Below, piece by piece: positions 16,921 to 25,495 of a DNA stretch of 37,606 bases (the stretch's first letter is position 1; every line of letters begins with the position of its first letter). A model generated the notes under the pieces. That model was not told the origin of the DNA, did not search any database, and saw only the letters and a program-made list of their open reading frames with translations. This DNA is from Peptoniphilaceae bacterium (GTDB taxonomy: Bacteria > Bacillota > Clostridia > Tissierellales > Peptoniphilaceae), in contig JAQYEZ010000047.1 of NCBI GenBank assembly GCA_028723425.1, forward strand, positions 1 through 37,606. Reading direction: 5' to 3'. The translations under genes were made by a program, and so were the position numbers.

Positions 16921-18795
16921 ATGAGTGATAATTTAAGCATAATAAGAAATTCATTATTATTAGTAATGGCTAAGGCTGTAAAAGAGATTTATGGACAAGA
17001 AGCTCTTATCGCCAAGGGAGAGCTAAAAGAGGATGGTGGCTTTTATGATTTTAAATTAGCCGATGGAAAATCTATTGGTGAAGCTGATTTGGGGCTAATA
17101 GAAGAAAAAATTGCAGAAATCCTTAAAAGAAAAGAAGCTTTTAAAGTAGAAAGTTTGTCTAAACAAGAAGCTAAGGAAATATTTAAGGATAATAATTTTA
17201 AACTTGAATTAATTGATGAAAAAGACGGCGATAGGATTGATTTGGTTTATATAGGAGAAGATTTTGTAGATTTAAAAGAAGGTCAAGTGGTAGAATCTTC
17301 AATAAATTTATTATCTTGTGCATATAAAATTACAAGCACTTCTATGGCTTATTGGAAGTCGGATGAAAAATCAGAAAAACTTCAAAGGGTCTATGCTTAT
17401 ATATTTTTGGATAAAAAATCTTTAAAAAATCATATCAAGGCTATTGAAGAGGCGAAAGATAGAGATCATAAGAAGATAGGAAAAGAATTGGAACTTTTCA
17501 TGTTTGATCAAACAGCTCCAGGCATGGCTTACTGGTATCCAAGGGGATGGATAATGTATCAAGCTCTTCTAAAATTTTCTAGAGAAATTCAAAGAAACCA
17601 CAATTATACAGAAATTTCTGCTCCTCTTATTAACAACAAGAAACTTTGGCTCGTTTCTGGTCACTGGGCTCACTATATTGACAACATGTTTATTATCCCT
17701 GGAGTAACAGGCCATATAAAATATGATGCTAATATCGAAAATGTATACAAAGATTTATCTGACAAGACAGAAGAAGGTTCGACTGTTAAAATTGAGGAAG
17801 GCTCAGTTATATATAATCGTGAAGACCTTGATACAATGGCTGCCAAACCAATGAATTGTCCAAATGCCATGACCATGTATAAGAGTAAAAAACACTCTTA
17901 CAAAGAACTTCCTATAAGATATTCAGAATATGATGTTTTGCACAGAAAAGAAAAATCTGGACAAATGAATGGACTCTTCAGGGTTCAAGAGTTCAGACAA
18001 GATGATGACCATACCTTTGTAATGCAAAGCCAAATAAAAGAAGAAATAGCAGATATAATTGCCATAGCCGATGAGATTTATTCTACCTTTGGTCTAACTT
18101 ATAGGGCAGAATTTTCAACAAGACCTGATGACTTTATGGGCGATATAGAAGTTTGGAATGAGGCAGAAAGAAATCTAAAAGAAATCCTTGACGAAAAATA
18201 CGGAGAGAGTGGCTATGATATAAACCAAGGGGACGGAGCTTTTTATGGACCAAAAATTGATTTGCAAATTAAAGATGCCTTGGGCAGAGAATGGCAATGT
18301 GGAACCATCCAATTAGACTTCCAATTACCACACAACTTCGGCCTAACCTACACAGATTCTGATGGAAGCGAAAAAATGCCGGTAGTAATTCATAGGGCAA
18401 TTTATGGATCTTTGGAAAGATTTATCGGAATAATTATAGAAAATTTCAAGGGTGTTTTCCCATTTTGGTTAAATCCATATCAAGTTGCTGTAGTTCCAAT
18501 AAGAGAAGACCACAACGACTATGCAAGAGAAATATCCAAGAAACTTGTGGAAAATGGAGTCCGTGTAGAAGCAGATTACTCTGACAAAAATATGAGAAGC
18601 AAGATAAAGGAATTCAAGCTTATGAAAGACCCTTATATTGTAGTTATTGGAGATAAGGAAGTAGAAAATAATACGGTTTCAATCAATATTAGAGGTACAA
18701 ATAAACAAGTAGCTGATGTTGATTTTGATAGATTCCTTGAAGTATGTAAAAAATTAAATGCAGAACATACTTTAGAATTAGTTGAAGAATTCTAG
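16921..18795 (+). CDS. thrS: Threonyl-tRNA synthetase lacking TGS and editing-site residues
   Basis: The 624-residue class II synthetase charges tRNA-Thr. The catalytic core is complete: zinc-site Cys in KPMNCPNAM, motif 2 FRVQEFRQDDDHTF with the second zinc ligand, motif 3 VIHRAIYGSLERFIG with the third, and a C-terminal anticodon-binding domain from about 530. The N-terminus is unusual. The TGS domain that usually precedes the editing domain is absent. In the editing domain the HxxxH motif reads NSLLL (Asn10, Leu14), and the CRGPH motif reads KEGQV (Lys119, Val123). All four residues needed to clear Ser-tRNA-Thr are gone, although the fold outline remains (GGFYDF, RDHKKIGKELELF). It may be the sole ThrRS or a second, specialised copy. 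AGAGGAG precedes the ATG. Confidence 0.93.
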   Translation: MSDNLSIIRNSLLLVMAKAVKEIYGQEALIAKGELKEDGGFYDFKLADGKSIGEADLGLIEEKIAEILKRKEAFKVESLSKQEAKEIFKDNNFKLELIDEKDGDRIDLVYIGEDFVDLKEGQVVESSINLLSCAYKITSTSMAYWKSDEKSEKLQRVYAYIFLDKKSLKNHIKAIEEAKDRDHKKIGKELELFMFDQTAPGMAYWYPRGWIMYQALLKFSREIQRNHNYTEISAPLINNKKLWLVSGHWAHYIDNMFIIPGVTGHIKYDANIENVYKDLSDKTEEGSTVKIEEGSVIYNREDLDTMAAKPMNCPNAMTMYKSKKHSYKELPIRYSEYDVLHRKEKSGQMNGLFRVQEFRQDDDHTFVMQSQIKEEIADIIAIADEIYSTFGLTYRAEFSTRPDDFMGDIEVWNEAERNLKEILDEKYGESGYDINQGDGAFYGPKIDLQIKDALGREWQCGTIQLDFQLPHNFGLTYTDSDGSEKMPVVIHRAIYGSLERFIGIIIENFKGVFPFWLNPYQVAVVPIREDHNDYAREISKKLVENGVRVEADYSDKNMRSKIKEFKLMKDPYIVVIGDKEVENNTVSINIRGTNKQVADVDFDRFLEVCKKLNAEHTLELVEEF

Positions 18796-18814
18796 TGAAT
18801 CTAAGGATGAAAGT

Positions 18815-18856
18815 AAAAATAGAGCCTACCCATAAAAGTAGACTCTATTTTTGTAT
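18815..18856 (+). terminator. Terminator after thrS
   Basis: Arms AAAAATAGAGCCTAC (18815-18829) and GTAGACTCTATTTTT (18838-18852) pair with one mismatch around an 8-base loop. The T-rich right arm makes it an intrinsic terminator that may also serve the opposite strand. Confidence 0.8.
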
Positions 18857-18871
18857 ATATTTTTAATATTA

Positions 18872-18899
18872 AAGAACTTTGTTAATATTAAAAGTTCTT
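18872..18899 (-). terminator. Possible terminator of the minus-strand ABC operon
   Basis: AAGAACTTT/AAAGTTCTT arms lie about 75 bp beyond the permease stop codon. The tail on the minus strand is AT-rich rather than a clean T run. Confidence 0.4.
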
Positions 18900-18974
18900 C
18901 TCATAAGATTTTCTCTACTATCACAACATATTTTACAACTAGAATTACAATTTCCTGTTAATCATAAATTGACA

Positions 18975-19694
18975 CTATTGAATTCCGTTTTTCCACCATC
19001 TTTTCATAAAAATATATGAAAAAATAAGAGAAATTGCTAAAATAATAATCACAAATAAATAATCATTAGCTACTAAAGCATATGGATTTAAAATTTTTTT
19101 ATCTATAATTTGTTCAAAAGTATTGTAATTTTTCATTGAAGCATCAAAGTAAGCTAAAAATGATAATTTCTTATTTGTTCCAGCAAGAACAATACCTCCT
19201 ATCCATAAAAATAGATTAATAAAAAATGATTTTGTAAAATCTTTAAAGATAAAAACTACTATAAGGTTTATTATACCAAATGATAATAAAACAGCTTCAA
19301 GCTTTAAAAAATAGGGTAATAACATAGATAGTTCTTTATAAAAAAGACTTATTATGCAAGCAACAAAAATACTTGTTATAAATGATATTATAAAAATAAT
19401 GCCAACTTTTTTTAAAAAATATTTAACAGAGTTATTTCCCATTTCTCTATAAAATACTATATTTTTATCCTTATAGTCAGAACTAATCAAAGTTATAGTT
19501 AAAGCTGTATATATCATTGGACCAAATTGGCTAAAAACTGTATATACACTCAATGAAATATCTGAATAAGTTATATTAGTAACTTTATCTATTGTTATTA
19601 ACAATATATATCCTAACAAAATAAACAATAGACCTACTCCAAAATAAAATAGGAAAAATTTATTTCTAAAAGCTCTTTTTATTTCACTCTTCAT
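18975..19694 (-). CDS. ABC-2 type exporter permease-like membrane protein
   Basis: The 239-residue protein has about six hydrophobic spans: near 15-35, 50-70, 95-120, 130-150, 155-170 and 205-228. It has the short basic N-terminus (MKSEIKRAFRNKF) typical of ABC-2 permeases. GGAG lies before its ATG, which sits inside the end of the upstream ATPase gene (11-base overlap), so the two subunits are translated together. The substrate is unknown. Two-gene exporters of this size often handle peptides, antimicrobial compounds or bacteriocin self-protection. No sequence motif confirms this. Confidence 0.7.
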   Translation of the reverse strand: MKSEIKRAFRNKFFLFYFGVGLLFILLGYILLITIDKVTNITYSDISLSVYTVFSQFGPMIYTALTITLISSDYKDKNIVFYREMGNNSVKYFLKKVGIIFIISFITSIFVACIISLFYKELSMLLPYFLKLEAVLLSFGIINLIVVFIFKDFTKSFFINLFLWIGGIVLAGTNKKLSFLAYFDASMKNYNTFEQIIDKKILNPYALVANDYLFVIIILAISLIFSYIFMKRWWKNGIQ

Positions 19695-20328
19695 AATCTA
19701 CTCCATTTATATAAAAATCAATAGCCTTATTCATCTCTATATTGCCTAAGATGTTCTTGTTTTTTACTATATTATACGTTCCAGGCATATACTTTAAATC
19801 AGAAAGATTATGAGTGATATTGATAAGTGTAGCTTTGTAATTTTTAACATAGTCATTTAAAAATTTATAAACATCTATAGACGTTTTTTTATCTAAAGCA
19901 CTTGTAAATTCATCTAAAATAACTAGTTTAGGACTATTTGCCATAAAAAACAAGAGTTTTAATTTTTGCTTTTGTCCATCGCTTAAACTTCCTAATTTAT
20001 TTTCAAGGGATATGCTTGATATATCTAAAGATTGGCTAAATTTTTTATAAAGTTCAAAATTATATTTTTCTTGTAAAATTTGCAAAATATCATTAACCTT
20101 GTATTCGTTTGGTATATTGGTATAGCTTCCTATTACTATGAAATTTTCATCTTTTGTATCTATTGTGCCAGTATATCCAACAGCTCCTAATATTGATTTT
20201 GCAAATGAAGATTTTCCTGATCCGTTTTTTCCTAATATATGATGTATAGTATGATCTTTAAATATAATATTTACATTTTCAAACAAAATATTGTCTTTAT
20301 ATTTTAAAGAATAATTCTTTAACTCCAA
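19684..20328 (-). CDS. ABC transporter ATP-binding protein
   Basis: The 214-residue nucleotide-binding subunit has Walker A GKNGSGKSS (near residues 32-40), a degenerate signature motif LSDGQKQKLKLL (LSGGQ is usual), Walker B LVILDEF and the H-loop in INITHNLSD. The start chosen is TTG 20328, where AAGGAG lies seven bases upstream and the product begins ELKNYSLKYKDN like other ABC ATPases. An earlier GTG at 20355 would place the RBS inside the gene. It energises the membrane partner encoded immediately downstream. It is somewhat short but complete. Confidence 0.85.
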   Translation of the reverse strand: MELKNYSLKYKDNILFENVNIIFKDHTIHHILGKNGSGKSSFAKSILGAVGYTGTIDTKDENFIVIGSYTNIPNEYKVNDILQILQEKYNFELYKKFSQSLDISSISLENKLGSLSDGQKQKLKLLFFMANSPKLVILDEFTSALDKKTSIDVYKFLNDYVKNYKATLINITHNLSDLKYMPGTYNIVKNKNILGNIEMNKAIDFYINGVDYEE

Positions 20329-20356
20329 GCCTTTTCTCCTTATAACAATATACACT

Positions 20357-20379
20357 TGTAATATTTATCTTGTATTACA
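20357..20379 (-). promoter_or_regulatory. Inverted repeat upstream of the ABC operon
   Basis: TGTAATA-N9-TATTACA lies 29-51 bp upstream of the ATPase start. The symmetry and position suggest a regulator binding site, GntR-like or other. No regulator gene for it is adjacent. Confidence 0.4.
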
Positions 20380-20470
20380 CTATTAAACATACTTATTGTA
20401 GCTCTAAATAAGAGGAAAAGTCAAATTAAAAAAAGGTACACTTCTCCAGAAAATTTGTAATATTTAAAAC

Positions 20471-20520
20471 TAAGCTTTTAATTATTCTTAATTAAGATGA
20501 TTTGAAAAAGCTTAATTTTT
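20471..20520 (-). terminator. Possible bidirectional terminator
   Basis: Arms TAAGCTTTT (20471-20479) and AAAAGCTTA (20506-20514) flank an AT-rich loop. Both strands end in T-rich sequence. It lies just beyond the stop of the 95-residue gene. Confidence 0.4.
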
Positions 20521-20536
20521 ATTGCAAATGAAAAAA

Positions 20537-20824
20537 TTATTTGGCAAAAGCAGATCCCAAAACCATTCCAAAGTAGGCTTTCCACTTATTTTTTTCTAAT
20601 AGTTTAAGAAAATCATGAAACTTTTCATCTTTTATAGCATAAGATTCTTCTTTGATATATGGATATAGGGCATAAGAAGCATAGGCTAGGTTGGTAGATC
20701 CATTTTCTAGTTTTTTATATTGCTTAATTATTTCTTGGCGAGTTTTTTCTTTTAAAGATATATCTTTATTGTTATATATGTAACTTAAATTATTTAGAAA
20801 GTTTTCAATTTTTTCTTTTTTCAT
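20537..20824 (-). CDS. Small all-helical protein, unknown function
   Basis: The 95-residue protein is rich in Lys, Glu and Tyr and is predicted helical throughout. It starts MKKEKIENFLNNLSYIYNN and ends with a hydrophobic helix (AYFGMVLGSAFAK). AGGAG lies seven bases before the ATG. Size and helical character resemble bacteriocin-immunity four-helix proteins of the enterocin A type. A two-gene ABC exporter lies downstream on the same strand. That resemblance is loose and no bacteriocin precursor with a double-glycine leader was found nearby. It is best treated as hypothetical. Confidence 0.55.
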   Translation of the reverse strand: MKKEKIENFLNNLSYIYNNKDISLKEKTRQEIIKQYKKLENGSTNLAYASYALYPYIKEESYAIKDEKFHDFLKLLEKNKWKAYFGMVLGSAFAK

Positions 20825-20865
20825 AAAATTCTCCTAAGCTTATATTTTTTTAATTAAAATCATGA

Positions 20866-20893
20866 CCTATCTTATCAAAAATCAAAAGATAGG
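20866..20893 (-). terminator. Hairpin downstream of rpoN
   Basis: CCTATCTT (20866-20873) and AAGATAGG (20886-20893) form an eight-base stem about 100 bp beyond the rpoN stop codon. The following minus-strand sequence is only partly T-rich, so termination is uncertain. Confidence 0.35.
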
Positions 20894-20988
20894 AAAGGAC
20901 TTGTTGTTTTTTTGTATAGCTAGTATAAAAATTCCTGCCAAATCATAGCATGCTAGGATAAGTGCTGTCAATAATCTAATAATTTTAG

Positions 20989-22296
20989 TTAAGGCTCACT
21001 TTTTATCTCATAGATTTTCTTTCTCTTATAGGATGATGGAAGAGCGAGGATTTTTCTGTATTTTTGGATAGCCCTTCTGCTTATCTTTATATCCATTTTT
21101 TTTAGTTTTTCTTCTATTTTTTGATCTGAAAGAGGATTTTTTTTATCTTCTTCTTTGATCAAGAGTCCTACTATCTTTAAGATGTAATCTTTTGATACTG
21201 TGTTTAACCTAGTAGCTGTTGAGAAAAGATCATGTAAGCCTATTATTCCTTTTGGGCTTTCTATATATTTATCAAATACAGCTCTTGACACGGTTGATTC
21301 TGATATATTTAGAGCTTTTGCCAAGTTTTTTTGGCTTATAGGCCTTAGGGGGAGATTTTTTATAAAATAATCTTTTTGGTAGTTTATTAGATATTTTGCT
21401 ATAGACTCTAGGGTTTGATTTCTTTTGTCTATAGACTTTTTTATTAGTAGAGTTCTTGAAAGCTTGTTTCTAAGGTAGGATTTGGTATCTTTGTCTATAT
21501 TTTTTCCCAAAAGTTCTAGATAGTGTTGGTTTAGGCTAATTGGATTAGATGTATTAACTTCTATATTTATTTTATCAAGATCAAAGCTTACGAATATTTC
21601 TGGAATTACAAGTTTTTCAAAATTTATCAAATCTAAAGTAGATCCAGGATAAGGATTTAAGTCTTCTAATTTTTTGATAAGATATAAAAGCTCGGTTTTA
21701 TTGATGGACATTTCTTTTAAAATCTTGTCATAGTTATTTTCATATAGGTCCATTAGGTAATTTTCTATAAGAATTTTTAATTTTTCATCTGTGGTTTGAA
21801 TTTGTGCCAACAGACAATCTTTTAAATTTATAGCACCAATGCCCAAGGGATCAAAGCTAGTTAAGATTTTTTGGCAGTCTTTTACAAAAGAAATGGAAAC
21901 ATTAAGCTTTGTGGATACATCTTTAAGGCTTATATCAAGATAGCCCTTACTATCTAAAGAATAAATTAGGTATTTTATTACCCTTTCCCTAGATGGATCA
22001 AGAGATTTTTCTATTAATTGAAAAATAAGGTAGTCTTGAAGGGTGGTTTTTTTAGAGTTTACTTGGTCAAAATCTATAGTTTCTTTTTTGATAGCTACTT
22101 TTTCTGTAGGGATTAAGTCAGCTATAAATTTTTCGTTAGAAAAATAATCTTTCAAGTCTAACATAACGTTTTCTTCATTTTCCTTTTTTAGAAAATTATC
22201 TAAGTCGATTTTTGACATAGAAAGGACTTTTAAAGACTGGATTAACTGGTTTGATATATTTATATTTTGTTTTAATAATAAGTCTAAATTAATCAT
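20989..22296 (-). CDS. rpoN: RNA polymerase sigma-54 factor
   Basis: The 435-residue sigma-54 directs polymerase to -24/-12 promoters and needs an ATP-driven activator. Region I is the N-terminal LLLKQNINISNQLIQSLKVL followed by the acidic linker. The core-binding domain spans about 80-260. The HTH has ISESTVSRAVFDKYI, and the RpoN box near the C-terminus reads ISRRAIQKYRKIL, a variant of ARRTVAKYRE. Its neighbour is a divergently transcribed TyrR-like activator with a near-consensus -24/-12 promoter, so sigma factor, activator and target promoter lie side by side. Confidence 0.93.
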   Translation of the reverse strand: MINLDLLLKQNINISNQLIQSLKVLSMSKIDLDNFLKKENEENVMLDLKDYFSNEKFIADLIPTEKVAIKKETIDFDQVNSKKTTLQDYLIFQLIEKSLDPSRERVIKYLIYSLDSKGYLDISLKDVSTKLNVSISFVKDCQKILTSFDPLGIGAINLKDCLLAQIQTTDEKLKILIENYLMDLYENNYDKILKEMSINKTELLYLIKKLEDLNPYPGSTLDLINFEKLVIPEIFVSFDLDKINIEVNTSNPISLNQHYLELLGKNIDKDTKSYLRNKLSRTLLIKKSIDKRNQTLESIAKYLINYQKDYFIKNLPLRPISQKNLAKALNISESTVSRAVFDKYIESPKGIIGLHDLFSTATRLNTVSKDYILKIVGLLIKEEDKKNPLSDQKIEEKLKKMDIKISRRAIQKYRKILALPSSYKRKKIYEIKSEP

Positions 22297-22347
22297 GCTA
22301 AATTTTTATTTAATATTCTTCCTTGAAATTTAAAGTTTTGTTTAAAT

Positions 22348-22393
22348 ATAAGCCATGGTACAAAAATAAGCCACATGGTTTGATAATAAACCA
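22348..22393 (+). promoter_or_regulatory. Candidate enhancer (UAS) for the TyrR-like activator
   Basis: TGGTTT-N6-AAACCA (22376-22393) is a perfect inverted repeat with the same 6-6-6 geometry as TyrR boxes (TGTAAA-N6-TTTACA). Two copies of ATAAGCCA lie just upstream (22348 and 22366). The palindrome is centred about 140 bp upstream of the expected sigma-54 start site, a normal enhancer distance. Confidence 0.55.
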
Positions 22394-22500
22394 CTTATAA
22401 GCTATAATTGTTTTAGGATTAAAGCTTTATAAAAGCCAAATATTTTTGCTGATATTGGGAAATGGTTTTTCTTGAGTTTATTATAACTCAAAAGATAAGT

Positions 22501-22516
22501 TGGCACAAATTTTGCT
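22501..22516 (+). promoter_or_regulatory. Sigma-54 promoter of the TyrR-like/nhaC operon
   Basis: TGGCACAAATTTTGCT matches the -24/-12 consensus TGGCACG-N4-TTGCW at every defined base but one, with exact GG-GC spacing. The expected start site is near 22527, giving a short leader with GAGGTAGG before ATG 22543. With rpoN divergent and the first gene encoding a sigma-54 activator, autoactivation is likely. Confidence 0.8.
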
Positions 22517-22542
22517 AGTATATATAGTGAGGTAGGAAATTA

Positions 22543-24054
22543 ATGATAAAGAGAATAAAGATAATTTTCACTATTGATAGACACCATATAACTTATGAGG
22601 TACTTAAAGTTTTAAAAGATCATGACATACCAATTATTTCTATGGAGGTCTATGCTAACGAGATCTATCTCAAACTTCCCCATATGACCAAGGAATTAAC
22701 AGAAAAAGTCTATAAGCAATGGGAAAAAATCAAAGGCTTTCATCATGTAGAAGAGATAGATGTGATGAGCTTTGAAAAGAAGGATGTTGAAATAGAGTCG
22801 GTATTAAATTTTATTTCAGAGGGGGTGATAATGCTAGGAAGGAAGGGAACAATTGAATATATAAACAAGAAAGCAAAAGCTTATTTTTCTCCCATGGAGG
22901 AAGGAGATTACATATATTCCCATATAGGTGGCAAAGAGTTAAGGGATTTTTTCCTAATGGATAAGAAAAAAATCAAAAATATGATGTTTATCCACAACAA
23001 CACAGCTTATATCATGGATATTGACAGAATATATTCTGAAGAAAAGATTTTTTGTGGATATTTTGCCACAGTAAATGAAGTTGATATGGCAAGATCGGCT
23101 ACGGCAAATTACATTACTTTTGATGATATTATAGGAAAGTCTCCAAAACTTTTGGATACTATAGAAATAGCCAAGCTATTTTCAGATTCTGATACTAATA
23201 TCTTGCTTTTGGGTGAAAGTGGTACAGGTAAGGAGATGTTTGCCAGGGCTATTCACTCTTATTCAAGACCAGAATACAAGTTTATGGGAATAAATTGTGC
23301 AGCTATACCTGAAGAACTTTTGGAATCAGAACTATTCGGCTATGAGCCAGGAACTTTTACTGGTGGAGCTGATGAAGGGAGAATAGGTATATTTGAAGCT
23401 TGCTCTGGAGGGACGGTTTTTTTGGATGAGATAGGTGAGCTAAATTACCACTTACAGGCTAAAATTTTGAGAGCTATCCAAGAAAGAAGAATCAGAAGGC
23501 TAGGATCCAACAAGGAAGTAAGTCTTGATGTAAGAATTATTTCTGCAACCAACAGAGATCTAAAAAAACTTATAGAAGAAGGAAAGTTTAGACTTGACTT
23601 GTACTATAGGTTGAATACTTTTACAGTAGAAATTCCGCCTTTAAGAGATAGAAGAGGGGATTTGAAAATTCTTACTGATTACTTTTTAAATAGGATGCAG
23701 GCTAGGTACAAAAAAGATAAGATAATTATCTCCAAAGAGGCTTATGATTTGCTTGACTCCTATTTGTGGCCGGGAAATATAAGGGAATTGCAAAATGTTT
23801 TGGAAAGGGCAGTTGTTCTTGCAAAAGATTCTATAATCTTACCTGAACATATCTTATTTGATCATGATGCAGATGAACTTCTTATATCAGAATCAAGTTC
23901 ATTGAAAGATGCCGTAGAAGCTTTTGAGAAAAATTATATAAAAAAAGCGCTAGATAATTCTATATCCATTAGGGATGCAGCAAGAAAGTTAGAAACGACT
24001 CACACATTATTGATAAATAGAATGAAAAAGTATTCTATAGAAAAAAAGAGGTAA
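22543..24054 (+). CDS. TyrR-like sigma-54-dependent transcriptional regulator
   Basis: The 503-residue activator has an N-terminal ACT-like domain (about 1-75), a PAS domain (about 80-165), an AAA+ sigma-54 interaction domain (about 195-430) and a C-terminal Fis-type HTH (RDAARKLETTHTLLINRMKKY). Walker A is GESGTGKE, and Walker B is GGTVFLDEIGEL. The sigma-54 contact loop GAFTGA reads GTFTGG, keeping the key Phe and Thr. ACT plus PAS is the TyrR layout, which senses amino acids. It lies three bases from an NhaC-family carrier gene with methionine gamma-lyase next, so it probably activates amino-acid uptake and breakdown. The ligand is unknown. Confidence 0.88.
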   Translation: MIKRIKIIFTIDRHHITYEVLKVLKDHDIPIISMEVYANEIYLKLPHMTKELTEKVYKQWEKIKGFHHVEEIDVMSFEKKDVEIESVLNFISEGVIMLGRKGTIEYINKKAKAYFSPMEEGDYIYSHIGGKELRDFFLMDKKKIKNMMFIHNNTAYIMDIDRIYSEEKIFCGYFATVNEVDMARSATANYITFDDIIGKSPKLLDTIEIAKLFSDSDTNILLLGESGTGKEMFARAIHSYSRPEYKFMGINCAAIPEELLESELFGYEPGTFTGGADEGRIGIFEACSGGTVFLDEIGELNYHLQAKILRAIQERRIRRLGSNKEVSLDVRIISATNRDLKKLIEEGKFRLDLYYRLNTFTVEIPPLRDRRGDLKILTDYFLNRMQARYKKDKIIISKEAYDLLDSYLWPGNIRELQNVLERAVVLAKDSIILPEHILFDHDADELLISESSSLKDAVEAFEKNYIKKALDNSISIRDAARKLETTHTLLINRMKKYSIEKKR

Positions 24055-24057
24055 ATT

Positions 24058-25416
24058 ATGAATAATATGGAAAATAAAAAAGGTAAGTTTTCGGCCCTAA
24101 TTCCATTTTTGGTTTTTATAGGGGTATATCTTGGGGTTGGAATTAAGCTTACAACTGGCGGAGAAGCTATGGGCTTTTATGCTTTTAAGGCACCTATAGC
24201 TGTAATTCTTGGAATAATTGCGGCTTTCTTCTTGATTAAAGGAAGTATTGATGAGAAATTTGATATCTTTATAAAAGGATGTGGAGAAGAAAATATTATC
24301 ATCATGTGCATTATTTATCTTTTGGCTGGAGCTTTCTCCACAGTATCAAAAGAAATGGGAGGAGTAGAGTCAACAGTTAACCTTGGCCTTACAATAATTC
24401 CTCCATCACTAATAACTGTTGGCATGTTTGTTATAGCATCCTTTATTTCTATAGCAACAGGTACATCAGTTGGAACAATAGTTGCACTTGCCCCAATAGG
24501 AATTGGTTTTGCAGAAAAAACTACTATATCTTTGCCACTTATGATTGGTTCTTTGATTGGTGGAGCAATGTTTGGTGATAACTTATCAGTTATTTCTGAT
24601 ACTACAATTGCAGCAACCAGAACCCAAGGTGTTCAAATGAAAGATAAGTTTAGATGTAACGTCGCTATGGCAGCCCCTGCTATGCTAGTTACTATAATCT
24701 TATTACTAATCTTTGGTAGACCAGAAGTTGCACCAGCAAAAGAAGTTTATAAGTATGACATTATAAAGGTTATTCCTTACATATTCGTTCTAGTTACAGC
24801 CCTTGCAGGAATGAACGTATTTATAGTTTTGGTTTCTGGAACTGTAATATCAGGAGCTATTGGCCTATATTATGGAGCCTTTGGTTTGTTAGATCTTACA
24901 AATCATATCTATGATGGTTTTGTTGGAATGTTTGAAATTTTCCTACTTTCTCTATTAACAGGAGGCCTTGCAGCCCTTGTAAGACATGGAGGAGGACTTT
25001 TATGGATAACAGAAAAAATTAGGGGAACAATTAAGGGTAGAAAATCGGCAGAACTTGGTATAGCTGCTATGACAGCCCTAACAGATGTTGCGGTTGCAAA
25101 TAACACAGTAGCTATTATAATTGATGGACCTATAGCTAGAAATATTTGCGAAGAATTTAAGGTAGACCCAAGAAGATCAGCCTCCTTGCTTGATTCCTTT
25201 GGAGCTATTTTCCAAGGCTTTATCCCTTATGGAGCACAAATTTTAATGGCAGTCCAATTTACAGAAGGTGCCGTAACTCCGTTTGCAGTTATGCCATATC
25301 TATGGTACCAATTTGCTCTTGCCTTCTTTGTAATCCTATCAATTTATATACCATTTGCAGATGGCTATCTAAACAAACATCCATGGGATTTCGAAAAGTG
25401 GCAAGATGCTGAATAA
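24058..25416 (+). CDS. NhaC-family transporter, possible amino-acid carrier
   Basis: The 452-residue protein with about 11-12 membrane spans belongs to the NhaC Na+/H+ antiporter family. Conserved segments include ATGTSVGTIVALAPIG, GGAMFGDNLSVISDTTIAATRTQGV and ADVAVANNTVAIIIDGPIA-like stretches. NhaC proteins annotated as antiporters include sodium-coupled methionine or tyrosine carriers. Here the gene follows a TyrR-like regulator and precedes methionine gamma-lyase, which favours amino-acid uptake, perhaps methionine. The cargo is inferred only from context. Its ATG lies three bases after the regulator's stop. Confidence 0.8.
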   Translation: MNNMENKKGKFSALIPFLVFIGVYLGVGIKLTTGGEAMGFYAFKAPIAVILGIIAAFFLIKGSIDEKFDIFIKGCGEENIIIMCIIYLLAGAFSTVSKEMGGVESTVNLGLTIIPPSLITVGMFVIASFISIATGTSVGTIVALAPIGIGFAEKTTISLPLMIGSLIGGAMFGDNLSVISDTTIAATRTQGVQMKDKFRCNVAMAAPAMLVTIILLLIFGRPEVAPAKEVYKYDIIKVIPYIFVLVTALAGMNVFIVLVSGTVISGAIGLYYGAFGLLDLTNHIYDGFVGMFEIFLLSLLTGGLAALVRHGGGLLWITEKIRGTIKGRKSAELGIAAMTALTDVAVANNTVAIIIDGPIARNICEEFKVDPRRSASLLDSFGAIFQGFIPYGAQILMAVQFTEGAVTPFAVMPYLWYQFALAFFVILSIYIPFADGYLNKHPWDFEKWQDAE

Positions 25417-25495
25417 AAATTTATATATTAAATATAAGATAAAAATTTGTTAAAAGAAGCTTAGTAAAAAGAGAAATATTTATAAGGAGTAAAAA

